The notes under the pieces were generated by a model. It ran no database searches and was not told the DNA's origin. It saw only the letters and a list, made by a program, of their open reading frames with translations. Shown here piece after piece: positions 37,078 through 47,430 of a stretch of DNA of 64,000 nucleotides. A program made the position numbers and the translations under genes. This DNA is from Punica granatum. Lineage: Eukaryota > Streptophyta > Magnoliopsida > Myrtales > Lythraceae. The DNA lies in the NCBI RefSeq assembly GCF_007655135.1, contig NC_045129.1, positions 11,222,001 to 11,286,000 on the forward strand. Direction: 5' to 3'. Each line of letters starts with the position of its first letter. Within the stretch, counting starts at the first letter, position 1.

Positions 37078-37415
37078 TTGGGACAATTCTGCTGGGCAAC
37101 CGCTTGTCAAGTGAACGGAATAAAGTGGGACAAGGAGGAGAGGGCATGTCCTCGTCGGCTGGCGAAGCGAAGGCTCTTCGAGGGTGCATCAGAGAGCAAC
37201 TTTAACCATCCTCTCGAGCTTTTCTCTTGTGTACACCCTCTTCTTCATCGACTAACCTGTGCAGCTCGCCAGCTAGGAAGCAGTCGTAGACCCAGTTCTC
37301 AAGGACGATCTCTTCTTCAGGAAGGCTCTGGTCCGTGTTCCTCCGGCTGCATATGATGTCCAGCAATACGATACCGAAGCTGTAGAGGTGTCGTGATAGG
37401 CAGGTTCTTGTGCCA
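37078..37415 (-). pseudogene. 3' stub of a second lectin receptor kinase
   Basis: This is homologous to the 3' end of the copy A kinase (15330-15720). Shared words include GTGGGACAAGGAGGAGAGGG, GAAGCAGTCGTAGACCCAGT and ATCTCTTCTTCAGGAAGGCT. It covers only the C-terminal ~90 codons of the kinase domain. A deletion removes the segment between the TATGTC-like word and GCGAAGCGAAGGC, and another loses about eight bases near 37388 (TGTAGAGGTGTCG against the longer copy A sequence). Homology ends near 37415, so the rest of the gene is missing. It marks the right end of the duplicated block. Confidence 0.85.
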
Positions 37416-38547
37416 TGTACGTTAACAACCTTGATCTCCCAGTTTGCTCATCATGTAATGTATCTATAGAGCCACCAAGTCCTAATAAAACAATCCAAAA
37501 GCACAATAGAACTCGGAGTTTAAAAGGATTTGGGTTATGATCAATTGTGTTTCACGACTAAATAAGTTATAAGAATAGTGTCCTATAGAGGCGGCATTTG
37601 AGACGGAAAACTCCATCTCTACATAATATAAGGACGGAAAAGTCCATCTCAAAGGGTCCCACTAAAAAACCCCTTATTGCAAAATAATGAGACGAAAATT
37701 TTTGTCTCTATTGATGATGAGACGGAAATTTGAGACGAAAAACTCCCATCTTAACCTCATAGATGGAAAAGACCGTCTCAATTTCCGTCTCACTGATTGA
37801 AACGGAAAGGGAGAGGAAATCCATCGCCTCTACTTTAGAGACAGAAAACTTTGTCTCTTTTTCCATCTTAGGAATTGAGACCACAATTTGAGACGGACTT
37901 TTCATCTCCCATTGAGCAAGATTAAACACAGTTAATGAATTGGTTTTTTTAACTTTTTGATCACGTCGCTAGACACTGTTAGCTTATCTAATATGAATAT
38001 ATGATGACTGTTATGTCCTTGGCCAAGAATAAATTTTAACATCTTATGTTGATATTTTAATTATTATGTACCTATTCATTTAAATGCGGACTATGTTTGA
38101 TATTATGTGAATTTTGTATAGTTGTGCTGTAGTAGTGTCAAAAGTTTCATATGAGTAGGGTAGGACATATCTACCTGCTTAGATAAGGTTAGATATACGT
38201 ATTCATGAGAAAAGATATGATATATGCAATGCATGTCTGGTATGATATGAAGGAACGGAAGGAGTATGGAGCGATTATATAATGCAGTCGCAATTTGTAT
38301 TAACACTTTCATTCTATTTCCTTTTCATTACACAATACCAAATACGAGAACAGATTAGTCGTACCATATAATGCAAGTATGTCGTTGCGAGCCCTGAATA
38401 ATTATCTAAGAGCGACTTTCTTGCCATTCTAATTTCATCATTATCACATAATCTATCCAAGTTAACGCGTATATCATCGGATCAAAAAATCAAAAGGTAC
38501 ATTTCATCTTGTGATTTGATTATAATCACAGGCATGCTGGTCATTAA
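37416..38547. other. Intergenic; contains an inverted-repeat-rich element
   Basis: Positions 37565-37920 are filled with GAGACGGAAA/TTTCCGTCTC words in both orientations (see finding). The rest (37920-38547) is AT-rich without coding signal. Confidence 0.5.
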
Positions 38548-39009
38548 GGCTATGTTTGGATTGAGAGATTGGTAGGAATTAGGAGAGCTGAGGAAGGGTT
38601 GGATTATTTAACCCATGTTTGGGTATTTATTTTAAGGGGAGGGGAGGGGTTAGGAGGGATTAGTTTATCCCTCTAAAACCCCCAAAATTCTATTCTATCA
38701 TTGGGATAGGGTTTTTAAAACATTTTAATTTATGTGAAAATACTACTTTATTCATCTATCTCCACTAATCTTAAAGACAAGAATAAAAAGGTACTTTCAT
38801 CGAAATAATTCATTCTCATCCCACCATTTTAATTTTCTATTCCAACATGGAGTAGGCTATCTTATCCCACCCTTTCCCGCCCACGTTATAATTTTTCTAT
38901 CCAAACATAGAATTCATTATACTTCGCTTCCCCTCGCTTCCCCACCCCTCCTTATTCTTTCCTTCCCCTCCCCTTCCTCCCCTCCACCCCTTTATATCCA
39001 AACAAGCTG
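38548..39009. mobile_element. Tourist-like MITE with TAA duplication (462 bp)
   Basis: Both borders show TAA (38545-38547 and 39010-39012). The ends GGCTATGTTTGGAT and ATCCAAACAAGCTG are near-inverse. The interior has G-rich (GGGGAGGGGAGGGGTTAGG) and C-rich (CCCCTCCCCTTCC) arms that can pair. A TAA duplication and short TIRs are typical of PIF/Harbinger-derived Tourist MITEs. Confidence 0.7.
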
Positions 39010-39084
39010 TAAGAGTGATTCATTGACCATGCCAATTTGGAGGAAATAAGAAAACCTCATACTAATAGTACCTTCAGTATATAA

Positions 39085-39368
39085 GGGCTTGTTTGGAAAA
39101 TGAAAGTTGTTCAACTCTTTTCAACTCTGTTTACTATCCGACAACTGAAGGGGGGAATTTTCCCTTTCCTTGGGACCCAACTGCAGCACATGGGCACGGT
39201 CAAATCTGGTTGAAGCTTATTTCAGCAAACACAGTCATGCGGGACTAGTAACGATTAGTCAAACACATCCATGCGGGACCCACTGCTCTTCAAATGTTGC
39301 GGCCAGTTTTGTCTTATAGCAAGTTGAACAGAGCAGAGTTGAACATTTTTCATTTTCCAAACACACTC
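39085..39368. mobile_element. Second Tourist-like MITE with TAA duplication (284 bp)
   Basis: It is flanked by TAA at 39082-39084 and 39369-39371. The left end GGGCTTGTTTGGAAAATGAA pairs with the right end TTCATTTTCCAAACACACTC, and the pairing continues inward with GTTCAACTC against GAGTTGAAC. No coding capacity. Confidence 0.75.
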
Positions 39369-39649
39369 TAAACTACTAGAGTGCAGAATTAAATTGAATT
39401 TATATTATTTGTGAAAATCGTACCCATGGTAAGTTGATATTTTTTCAAAATGTATTTTTTTGAGTCATTCTCTTTGGTGAAACCATGCCTTTTTTCTTTA
39501 TAGGTTTCTTTAGAGAAACATGTGAAGAGATAAATTTCATAAAGAACTATTTCACCAAAAAAAAAAAAGAAAGACGATAGGGAAGGGTGGAGAGAGTAGA
39601 GAAATCGAAATAACCTTTAAAAGGTATATAAATTTTTGGAGATTCAACT

Positions 39650-41567
39650 ATGGCTGGCTAACAAAAATAATCACCACAGTTGTTTCTTTTCTATCTATTA
39701 GATTCCCTTACGTAAGATCCTAGATATACATATGTCTAAGACTTTTTAATTTTAAGATTCATCTCTCATAGTATGACTATCGATATTTTCGACCATGCAT
39801 CTTCTCGTTGACACTCGATCTCGCTCGTGAACAATCCAAATCCACTTTAATATTAGACTAGACCGAAATATACTGATTCAATCAAATAAAAAATAATTTA
39901 ATTACTCAAATAAATAATAATAAATAAATACAAAAAATCATTTTATGTTCGTACACTCTCAATTGAGCCAATGTTTTTAAACCCAGCGCGGCCCGATCGG
40001 TCGAATCGGTTGGCCCACGATTGTCCAAGCCGAGTTTAACAAAGTGAAGTTGAAAATTCGGCAAAAACCCGGTTGACCCATAGGCCCGATTGACCCGTCC
40101 ATTACGGTCGAACCGGTTATTCCGAGAATTTCTTTCTTTCCCTAAGATTTTGCTAGAAAAATGAGAAGCCAAAATATTGAACATCTCCATATTGTAATCC
40201 TTTATGCTTTACACGGCAAAAATCACATTTTGAAGTTTTCTTTCCAATTGCAATTCAAATTGCCATAGCATTAATATTCTAAATCTAAATTGCAAGAATT
40301 GATTTTTTTTAAAAAAGAAAAGCAAGGCCTAAAGGAAAACGTTTGAAATGGGCATAGCAAAGGAGTTGCTCCCGATGGAAACGGGGCGACTATTTGTAAT
40401 TTTCGTGAGAATACATTCGTGTTGGTACTTAAATATCAGTGAATTAAATCATTAAGTGTCACTTAATGGGTTAAGTTATTCACTGTTAGCGTTAATTATT
40501 AGTAGGTTATAATAATATAACCCATTTGAGAGTATTATATTTTTAACATACTGCATAGAATATTGCTATTTTCATTTATTTTTCAATTCCTTATAATTTA
40601 TTGAAAGTAAAAAAACAAAAGATAATTAAATCGGCGGTTGAACCGGTCGACCCATGACCCAGCAAAGAGGCCGGGTTAATGCCCGGGGTAGGTTTGAAAA
40701 CATTGAATTGAGCAAGAACCAAATCTCCAAATTGAAGGAAAAATTATTCAATCTCGTTAAATCCCTACGTTTATCCGATCACTTTTAGAGAGCTCAGCAG
40801 TCATGCCCATCGGTAAGCTCAATAGGATTTATGTCAAATGGCATCGACTTTAAGCTCTTCAACATAGAAGGTGAAGTACAGTTTTTGTTCAGGAAGGAAC
40901 TTTGCCCGTTCATAATTGAATGCCCCCATCGATAATACATGTGGAGCAAAATTGACTTAATAATTCACTATGTAGAACTATTGATTAAGGTTTTTGGTTC
41001 TCCTAAATCTCCGCCGAGTGAGAGTGCGACCAATACTCACTCCTTCACTAGTTGACTGAACAATGAGTTCTCGTTATCAATTTCATCGGCTCATCGTACT
41101 TCTACAAGTTTACCTAATAAAAATTTGTGGAGCAAAGAAAATGAGGATAGAGAACTGGCACTTGATTTTTCTTGAACAGATGAGTTAGCCTCACGACTTA
41201 CCGTCATATGGGCGGCTTCCCTAGGTATAAAATTTTAGAGATCCGACCAGATTGGATTTTTCTTTCAATTTAGGGGATTTGGTTCTTGTTCAATTGAGAC
41301 TGTATGAACACAAGATGATTTTTAGTGTTTGTTTATTATTTGATTGACCCGATATATTTCGGTTCGGTTTAATATCGAAGCGGATCCGATTCGTTCGCGG
41401 TGAAGACCAAGCGTCGACATGATCGAAAATATCGATAGTTAAATTATGGGAGGTGAATCTTAAGATTAAAAGAATATTGAATATGTATACGGGCCGCATC
41501 TTACATAAAGAAATCTAACCGTTAGAAAAAAAAAAAAAACTGTAGCGGTGATTTTTACTACCAACTA
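39650..41567. mobile_element. Fold-back (long TIR) element interrupted by a hAT-like insertion
   Basis: The left arm (39650-39968, continuing at 40714-40800) and right arm (about 41200-41567) are inverted copies. Matching pairs include CTATCGATATTTTCGA at about 39779 with the inverse TCGAAAATATCGATAG at about 41422, CTCAATTGA at 39958 with the inverse at about 41293, and CAAGAACCAAATC at 40714 with the inverse GATTTGGTTCTTG at 41277. No transposase is seen. The size without the insertion is about 1.2 kb. Superfamily unknown. Confidence 0.7.
39969..40705. mobile_element. hAT-like non-autonomous element with 8-bp duplication
   Basis: AATTGAGC occurs at 39961-39968 and again at 40706-40713, directly outside the inverted ends CAATGTTTTTAAAC and GTTTGAAAACATTG. 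The subterminal regions share GGTCGAA(T/C)CGG-type words in opposite orientation. The element is 737 bp with no open transposase. An 8-bp duplication is the hAT signature. Confidence 0.8.
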
Positions 41568-41984
41568 TTCTTTAATTACTTTTCGCTTGGTACTGGTAAT
41601 TAATATTGGTTATGGGCAAATACACTCTCAGGCATCTCCCATTTATATTTATTATTATTATTATTATTATATATAGATAATGATAATCGAATCTGCTAAT
41701 GGTTTGCATCGAAATTCAAAACAAAACATAGCAAGAATATACTCGACACAAACCGGATAGTGCAGATTTGTGGGACCCGACATCATCTCCCACCGAATCC
41801 CATCCCATCCCATCCCATCCCCCTTCTCTCTCGCGCTGTCACCCGTTGTCCAGCACAAACCACTCGGACACCGCCACGTCAAGCCTTGACTCACGGACAG
41901 TGCACAGTAGCATTCCCTCCCGATGAATATTATATATATCATCCCGATGTTTTTAATTTAATTTAATTTCCTTAACGGATAACG

Positions 41985-41992
41985 TATAAATA
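41985..41992 (+). promoter_or_regulatory. TATA box of the WNK gene
   Basis: TATAAATA lies in the context AACGTATAAATAGAGG, about 225 bp before the 5'-UTR splice donor and about 615 bp before the start codon. It predicts a transcription start near 42015-42025. Confidence 0.6.
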
Positions 41993-42216
41993 GAGGCCGT
42001 AATAATCGGAGTAAATGGATCCGCTGTTTCTGCAGAGTGAGAGGAGAGAGAGAAGAAGAGGTGGAGGTCTGTGATTTGATCAAACTCAGGCATTTGTTTC
42101 GGTTTCTCTTCTTCTGCAATTGTGGTGCTAGGAGGTCAGGGTTCACCTCGGGCCACCGTTCGTCCATTCTGTTGCTCGGAGCTGGCGGTGCTTCGGAGGA
42201 TCAGTTCTGTTCTCAG

Positions 42217-42585
42217 GTGGGTTCTCCGATTTCCTCATGTCCGTCGCCCCATTCCAATTTCCGGCTGAGGATTTTTGGTTTCTTCTTGAATGTGGCTTCG
42301 GTTTTGGGAATTTTTTGATGAATCGTGGCATTTCGCTATAGAATTGGGAATAAATCTTTTCCCTTTGATTCGATGTGCAATTTGATCGGGAAATTTTTAG
42401 CTTCTCAGTTGACGGCGTATCTCTATGCTTATCTGGTGAATCAGCGTTGATGAGTTCAGTAGATCATTGTATTCAAATGCCTCTGGGTCAGAATAGTGCA
42501 GAAACTGAAATTGGCATCGTTTTTTATTGTGTAGTTTTTTTTTTTGGCTGATTTTTGAATTTAAGTAGAGCTTGGATGTTTACAG
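42217..42585 (+). other. 5'-UTR intron of the WNK gene
   Basis: The donor CAG|GTGGG at 42217 and acceptor TTTACAG at 42585 bound a T-rich intron of 369 bp. Only 14 bases of 5' UTR then remain before the ATG at 42600. A leader intron placed just before the start codon often raises expression in plants; that is general knowledge, not shown here. Confidence 0.65.
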
Positions 42586-42599
42586 GCAGATAACTGATC

Positions 42600-45500
42600 A
42601 TGTTCGGTTCTGAAAGCGGTGATGATGGTTCTGCACTTGCGGAGCCTCCTGATCCAGATGTTGTTGAGATTGATCCAACTGGGCGATATACTCGGGTAAC
42701 AATTTTTCTTTCTTGCCGATAAATATCTCAATTTTGGCAATGATATTGCAGATTCCTGCCTTTAATCTCTCTGTGGCTCAGTTGTAAAGGTAAAAGAGAT
42801 GAACTTCACAAAGCTCAGTTCTGTTTTTCTTGTTTATTGTTATTTTTCTTGGTGATTGATGTTGTTCTAGTTTGCTGAAAAAATAATTGACGTCAATTTG
42901 TTATGGATTTAACAGTACAAAGAAGTGCTCGGCAAAGGTGCTTTCAAGATAGTGTATCCATTTCTTTAGTTTCTGGAGGTGGAGCCTTTTTGGTGCTTTA
43001 CTAAATCTTATCAGAGCCAAATCACTTCTAAAAGGACATGCAATGGTATAGGAAAGACTTTCATGAAACGACGACCCAAAGGCTTCTATCTCCTACCAGT
43101 TATGAACTTATGATCATTCTTTTGATTAACAAATGGAGAAAAAAAAAGGAGTTGATTGACTTTTTGCATATGTTATAACTTAATTATCTAGTTTATGGAG
43201 AGAAGCATGTAGGATGTTAAAGATCAAAGAAAATTCTAAAAGGGTCGGGCATCATTCTGGCAGGAAGAAAGACATTTCTTGGACAATAAACAAAAATTAT
43301 ACGACGTTGTTGCATGCAATGTATGTCATGTCAGATCTATCAAGTTTCCTTGACCACTTATGTCTAGCTACAAGGCATTTGACGAAGTAAACGGGATTGA
43401 GGTGGCTTGGAGCCAACTTTCGATTGATGAGGTGCTCCATTCCAGGGATGATTTAGAAAGGCTGAAGGCTGAAGTTTTTCTCCTGAGGTCATTGAGGCAT
43501 AGCAATATTATAAGGTTTTATAACTCTTGGATTGATGAGAACAATAAGACAGTTAATATCATTACGGAGTTGTTCACTTCGGGTAGCCTCAGACAGTGAG
43601 TTTATTATCCTAGTTCTATTTTTAGTTTGTTTCATTTACGTTACAATGAGACTAGCCAAATAATAATGATCGTGACTTATGATGTAGGTACAGGAAGAAA
43701 CACAAGAAAGTTGACACTAAGGCTGTGAAGGGATGGGCGAGGCAGATATTGATGGGATTGAGCTATCTTCATGGCCAAGACCCTCCAATCATACACAGGG
43801 ACTTGAAGTGCGATAACATATTTGTTAATGGTCACCTAGGAGAAGTTAAAATTGGAGATCTTGGATTGGCCACTGTAATGGAGCAGGCAAGCGCCAAAAG
43901 TGTAATAGGTACTGTTTCAATTTTATTTTTTTTTAATTTGTAAAGATTTCCGGTAATTGTTCTTGCTGTAATGCCCCGAAATTTTCCTTGTGATGCATAG
44001 AGATGTCATCTTCATAGATGGTCCAAGTTTTGATGTTAGTTCCGTTTTATTTTTTGACTGCAAGGGTGTGTTTTGTAGGCACACCTGAGTTCATGGCACC
44101 TGAATTGTACGAAGAGGATTATAACCACTTAGCTGATATATATTCCTTTGGAATGTGCATGCTCGAGATGGTTACTTTCGAATATCCTTATAGCGAATGT
44201 AGAAATTCAGCTCAGATATTTAAGAAGGTCTCATCTGTAAGTTTACCTTTTCTTGTTGAATTGAAGTTTCATCTTTAAGTAACTTGTTATAATGTTAGAT
44301 GTTATGTTGCAGTTTATTCTAGATTAAATTATAATTTTTATGAAACAATAATGTTCAATCTTCTATTTATTTAGGGCATAAAGCCAGCTGCTCTCTCCAA
44401 GGTGAAAGATCCTGATGTTAAAGAATTTATTGAGAAGTGTTTGCTCCCCGTATCGGAAAGACTGTCGGCAGACGAGCTTTTGATGGATCCATTTCTTCAA
44501 ATTATTGGATCGGCAAAAAACCGTCCTCTCCCACTTCCTGATATCATCCTGCCCAAAACTGGAGCTTTTGGAGATCGCTGTCTAATGTCAGAAGGACCGG
44601 CTACTGTGCAGAATGAAATACTTCAATTAGATGCCCTTGATGATTTGCCTATAGTTAAATTATACCAGAATTCAACCGACGATGGAACCCCTTCTCTCTG
44701 TGTGGAGGTTGCGAAGAGGGCAAGGGACGCGACCTTTCTGTTAAATGGAGAGGAAAATGACGAGAACTCTGTGTCCTTGACCCTCCGGCTAGCTGAAAAC
44801 GGTTGGTGTACCATCTAATGCCTGTTCCATATCAATATTGGTTAGGGATGAAGTTGAGCTGAGTGTAGGACTGCCATTGTTTGACTCCTGAAAACTGTAG
44901 GTCTAGCTTGACTGGATATGTTTTCTTGACTTGTGCTTGGATCATACTAGATAGGCTTGAACTTTGTTCAAGCTTATCTCAGTGTCCTTTGATGAACTAA
45001 GATGAAGCCAAATCTAGCTGCAGCAGAGTCTGAGATAGCTTTGGCTTGGCCAAGTTAGAGCTGTACATCAGGGCTGAGATTCTTGAAATTGTGGTGTATT
45101 GGTAATTAATAAGAGAGAAGCTCGTTTAAGCTCATGACCCTCTCTGGTGGAGTATTTAGAGCTTCTTAGCAGCTACTGAATTAGAAAGCTCGTTGAGCTT
45201 TTGATTTGCTATCTTGCATCTAGATGAACTGGCTGAGCTCGCATGTAGTTTCACTTGTCCAAACCCTTACTCTCGACGGCTGTATTGCAACAATTCTAAT
45301 GTGTTATCTAAATCAATTTTTATTTGCAGGACGTGCGAGGACCGTTAATTTTCTATTCTATCTCGACAGCGATACAGCTCATTCGGTTTCTGCTGAAATG
45401 GTGGTGCAGCTCGAGCTAGGGCCTCAACAAGTAAATTGCATGGCAGAATTGATCGATTTGCTGCTGATGAACTTGTTGAAGAATTGGCAAGTTTCTCACC

Positions 45501-45994
45501 CTTCCGGCCATTTGGTGAGTGCTACTTATCACAAAGAGCCGCGGTCGCTGAATCACAACCATAGCTCTGCCAAATTTCTTGAAGGCGCTTGCGAGCCTGT
45601 CGAGTCAGAAGTCAAGTCCCTTGCACTGGCCCTCCAGAGCTCGGCCACCCTGGACGACGAGGGCTCAGACATGTCTTACATGTCTGCTACTTCTAACGAC
45701 TGGAATGACGCTACAAGCTCGATCGACTCGAGGCATGATATGGACGTTTGTTCCGACTATGATCAGAGTAAGGTATCTGATCTGGGAAGGAACAGTGCTG
45801 GAAATCCAGCCCCCCTTCCAGTAGATGAATCTCCACTGTTCACCCTGGGGAATGATGCGCAGCTGAAGATGGAGCTCGAGATGATCGAGCGGGAATACCA
45901 GGAAACCAAGAGGCGGATCTCAAGGAGGAGAGAGGAGGCAATCCTGCGGGCAAGGAGGAGGCTGTCCCTTCAGAACACGGAGCAATTTCACTGA
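42600..45994 (+). CDS. WNK (with no lysine) Ser/Thr protein kinase, WNK8-like
   Basis: Exons: 42600-42695, 42916-42953, 43368-43595, 43688-43908, 44079-44236, 44375-44801, 45330-45994. All junctions are GT-AG and in phase, giving 611 codons with stop (610 aa). The WNK hallmark is clear: Lys sits in the glycine loop (GKGAFKIV, Lys43), and the usual strand-3 Lys is absent (IEVAWSQ). The catalytic loop HRDLKCDN has Asp159, the metal site is DLG (Asp178), and activation runs through [12 protein letters not shown]. The kinase ends near 300. Residues about 390-445 ([20 protein letters not shown]) match the OSR1-type C-terminal regulatory fold. The tail has a basic, probably helical segment ([15 protein letters not shown]). 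Plant WNKs are soluble kinases linked to osmotic/salt responses, V-ATPase, clock and flowering; which applies here is unknown. The kinase core and C-terminal layout resemble WNK8/10 more than WNK1 types; subgroup is tentative. TONSOKU follows on the same strand about 1.2 kb away. Confidence 0.93.
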
Positions 45995-47150
45995 CCATAT
46001 AAAAATCTGTGTGGTACAATTTGCTTCATTCTTTTCTTCTTTCTATTTATTTTATTTTATTTCCCTTCTTGTTTCCTTCGTGGGGGCAGTTCTTTGTCAA
46101 AATCCGTCGCAATTGTACAAAGTTTTGTCATTCTTCTGCAGGAGAATTTCTGTAAATCTCTGTGCTTCCTCCTCTTTAGTACTGTCCTTGGTTGTGATCA
46201 ACTTGTAATTATGTCGGGTTTCATATGTCGATAGTCATGTTTGAGGTAAATTCCCGAACATCCCCTATAGTTTCATTTAAGTTTCGCTGGAAGATCTCGA
46301 CGCTTTACAGGACTTGGCATAAATTATACAAAGTAAAATTGTATTTTACCGAAATTACAGTTATAAAAAAATAATTTCTTAATAAAGTGTTAAAAGCTAA
46401 AAGGGCAAAAGATATTTTAATCCACATTTTCGCCGGTTTAATCTTAGTCTTTTTTTTTTTGTCATTCTAGTTGTCAGCATTTCGTTTTTTGTCACTAAAG
46501 TCCTGTCATCCCTTTTACCATTAAAAGCACATTCATCCAAAAAAAAGAAAGGTAATCATATTTAACAATACTAATTTTCGAAATATTAAGAAAAATAACA
46601 GAACTTCGGCCCCTAAACCACCAGAAAAAAATAAAATAAATAAATAAATATATATGTTAAGCAATTCGAATAAACTGAAAAAAGAACACGAAACTAGAAG
46701 GAGAAGGGATAAAGGGGAGAGAATGGTGTGGGCCTTGCCTACGGTCGTCGCCCATCGAGTCGACGGGCCACCGCCCCCTCCTATCCCGGTTAATTTTTTT
46801 TTCTTTTGTCAAATTTTTTAGTTTGGTCAATAGGGATTATTAGTGACCACCACTGTCTTATTGGGATTATTAACGACAAAGGATGTTGCTGGCAACCCTG
46901 AATGGAAGGTGATGGTTATTGACAAGCCCCCCCCATCCTCTTCTCCCCTTTTCCTATCATGTTCTTCTTCTTTTCTTTAATTTTTCTCTTGTACTTTTAA
47001 ATTTTTCAAAAATTATATTACTATTTTTGGGGCAAAAAATGTGTTTTTTTAATCAAAAATTGAACAGTCGGACTACGATGGCAACAAAAGGTTAATAAAG
47101 AATATAGCAATTAAAAAACAGTTAAGAATAAAAATCCCAAACGTCAAAGG
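45995..47150. other. WNK 3' UTR and spacer to TONSOKU
   Basis: Positions 45995 to about 46240 are T-rich and probably contain the WNK 3' UTR. Positions 46240-47150 are AT-rich with A/T homopolymers and no coding frame of note. The GC-rich words near 46730-46790 look like repeat debris. Confidence 0.45.
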
Positions 47151-47249
47151 TTGGGCTCCAACCAAAGTGCCTTTCCAAAACTACTGCGTGGTTTTTCGGG
47201 TTATCCAGTCGGGTCGGTTCGGGTCGGGTCACCGCGACGCCGCCCTCGG

Positions 47250-47259
47250 TTTGGCGGGA
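47250..47259 (+). promoter_or_regulatory. E2F-type site in the TONSOKU promoter
   Basis: TTTGGCGGGA fits the plant E2F/DP consensus TTTSSCGS, about 180 bp upstream of the start codon. TONSOKU is a replication-associated gene, so S-phase E2F control is plausible. Function is inferred from the motif only. Confidence 0.55.
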
Positions 47260-47373
47260 CAGCATATATCATTCAAAATAAGGGAAAAAGCCCCGCCAAG
47301 CCAAGAGAGCCAAAACCACCGCGAAACCTCTCTCTCTCTCTCGAGATCAGATCGGGAAATCGCCAATCCCCTG

Positions 47374-47381
47374 AACCCTAG
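47374..47381 (+). promoter_or_regulatory. telo-box-like word upstream of TONSOKU
   Basis: AACCCTAG lies about 50 bp before the ATG. Telo-boxes (AAACCCTAA core) are common near starts of plant genes for ribosome biogenesis and the cell cycle, often beside E2F sites. The match is partial. Confidence 0.35.
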
Positions 47382-47422
47382 AACCCACGGGAAGTTAGGT
47401 CACGGCACAGCTCCGGCGGAGC

Positions 47423-47430
47423 GCGGGAAA
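47423..47430 (-). promoter_or_regulatory. Second E2F-type site, overlapping the TONSOKU start codon
   Basis: The plus strand GCGGGAAA is the reverse complement of the canonical TTTCCCGC. Its last A is the first base of the ATG. With the site at 47250-47259 it gives two E2F words in 180 bp. Confidence 0.5.

Noticed and set aside
44802..44818. Stop shortly after ENGWCTI, suggesting a short WNK protein
   Set aside because: This is reading into the intron; the GT donor at 44802 is in the expected place. Intron retention remains possible but is not the main model.
45224..45329. Upstream extension of the last WNK exon from an ATG at 45224
   Set aside because: The TTTGCAG acceptor at 45329 joins in phase with the donor at 44802 and restores the conserved WNK C-terminal domain; the extension is intron.
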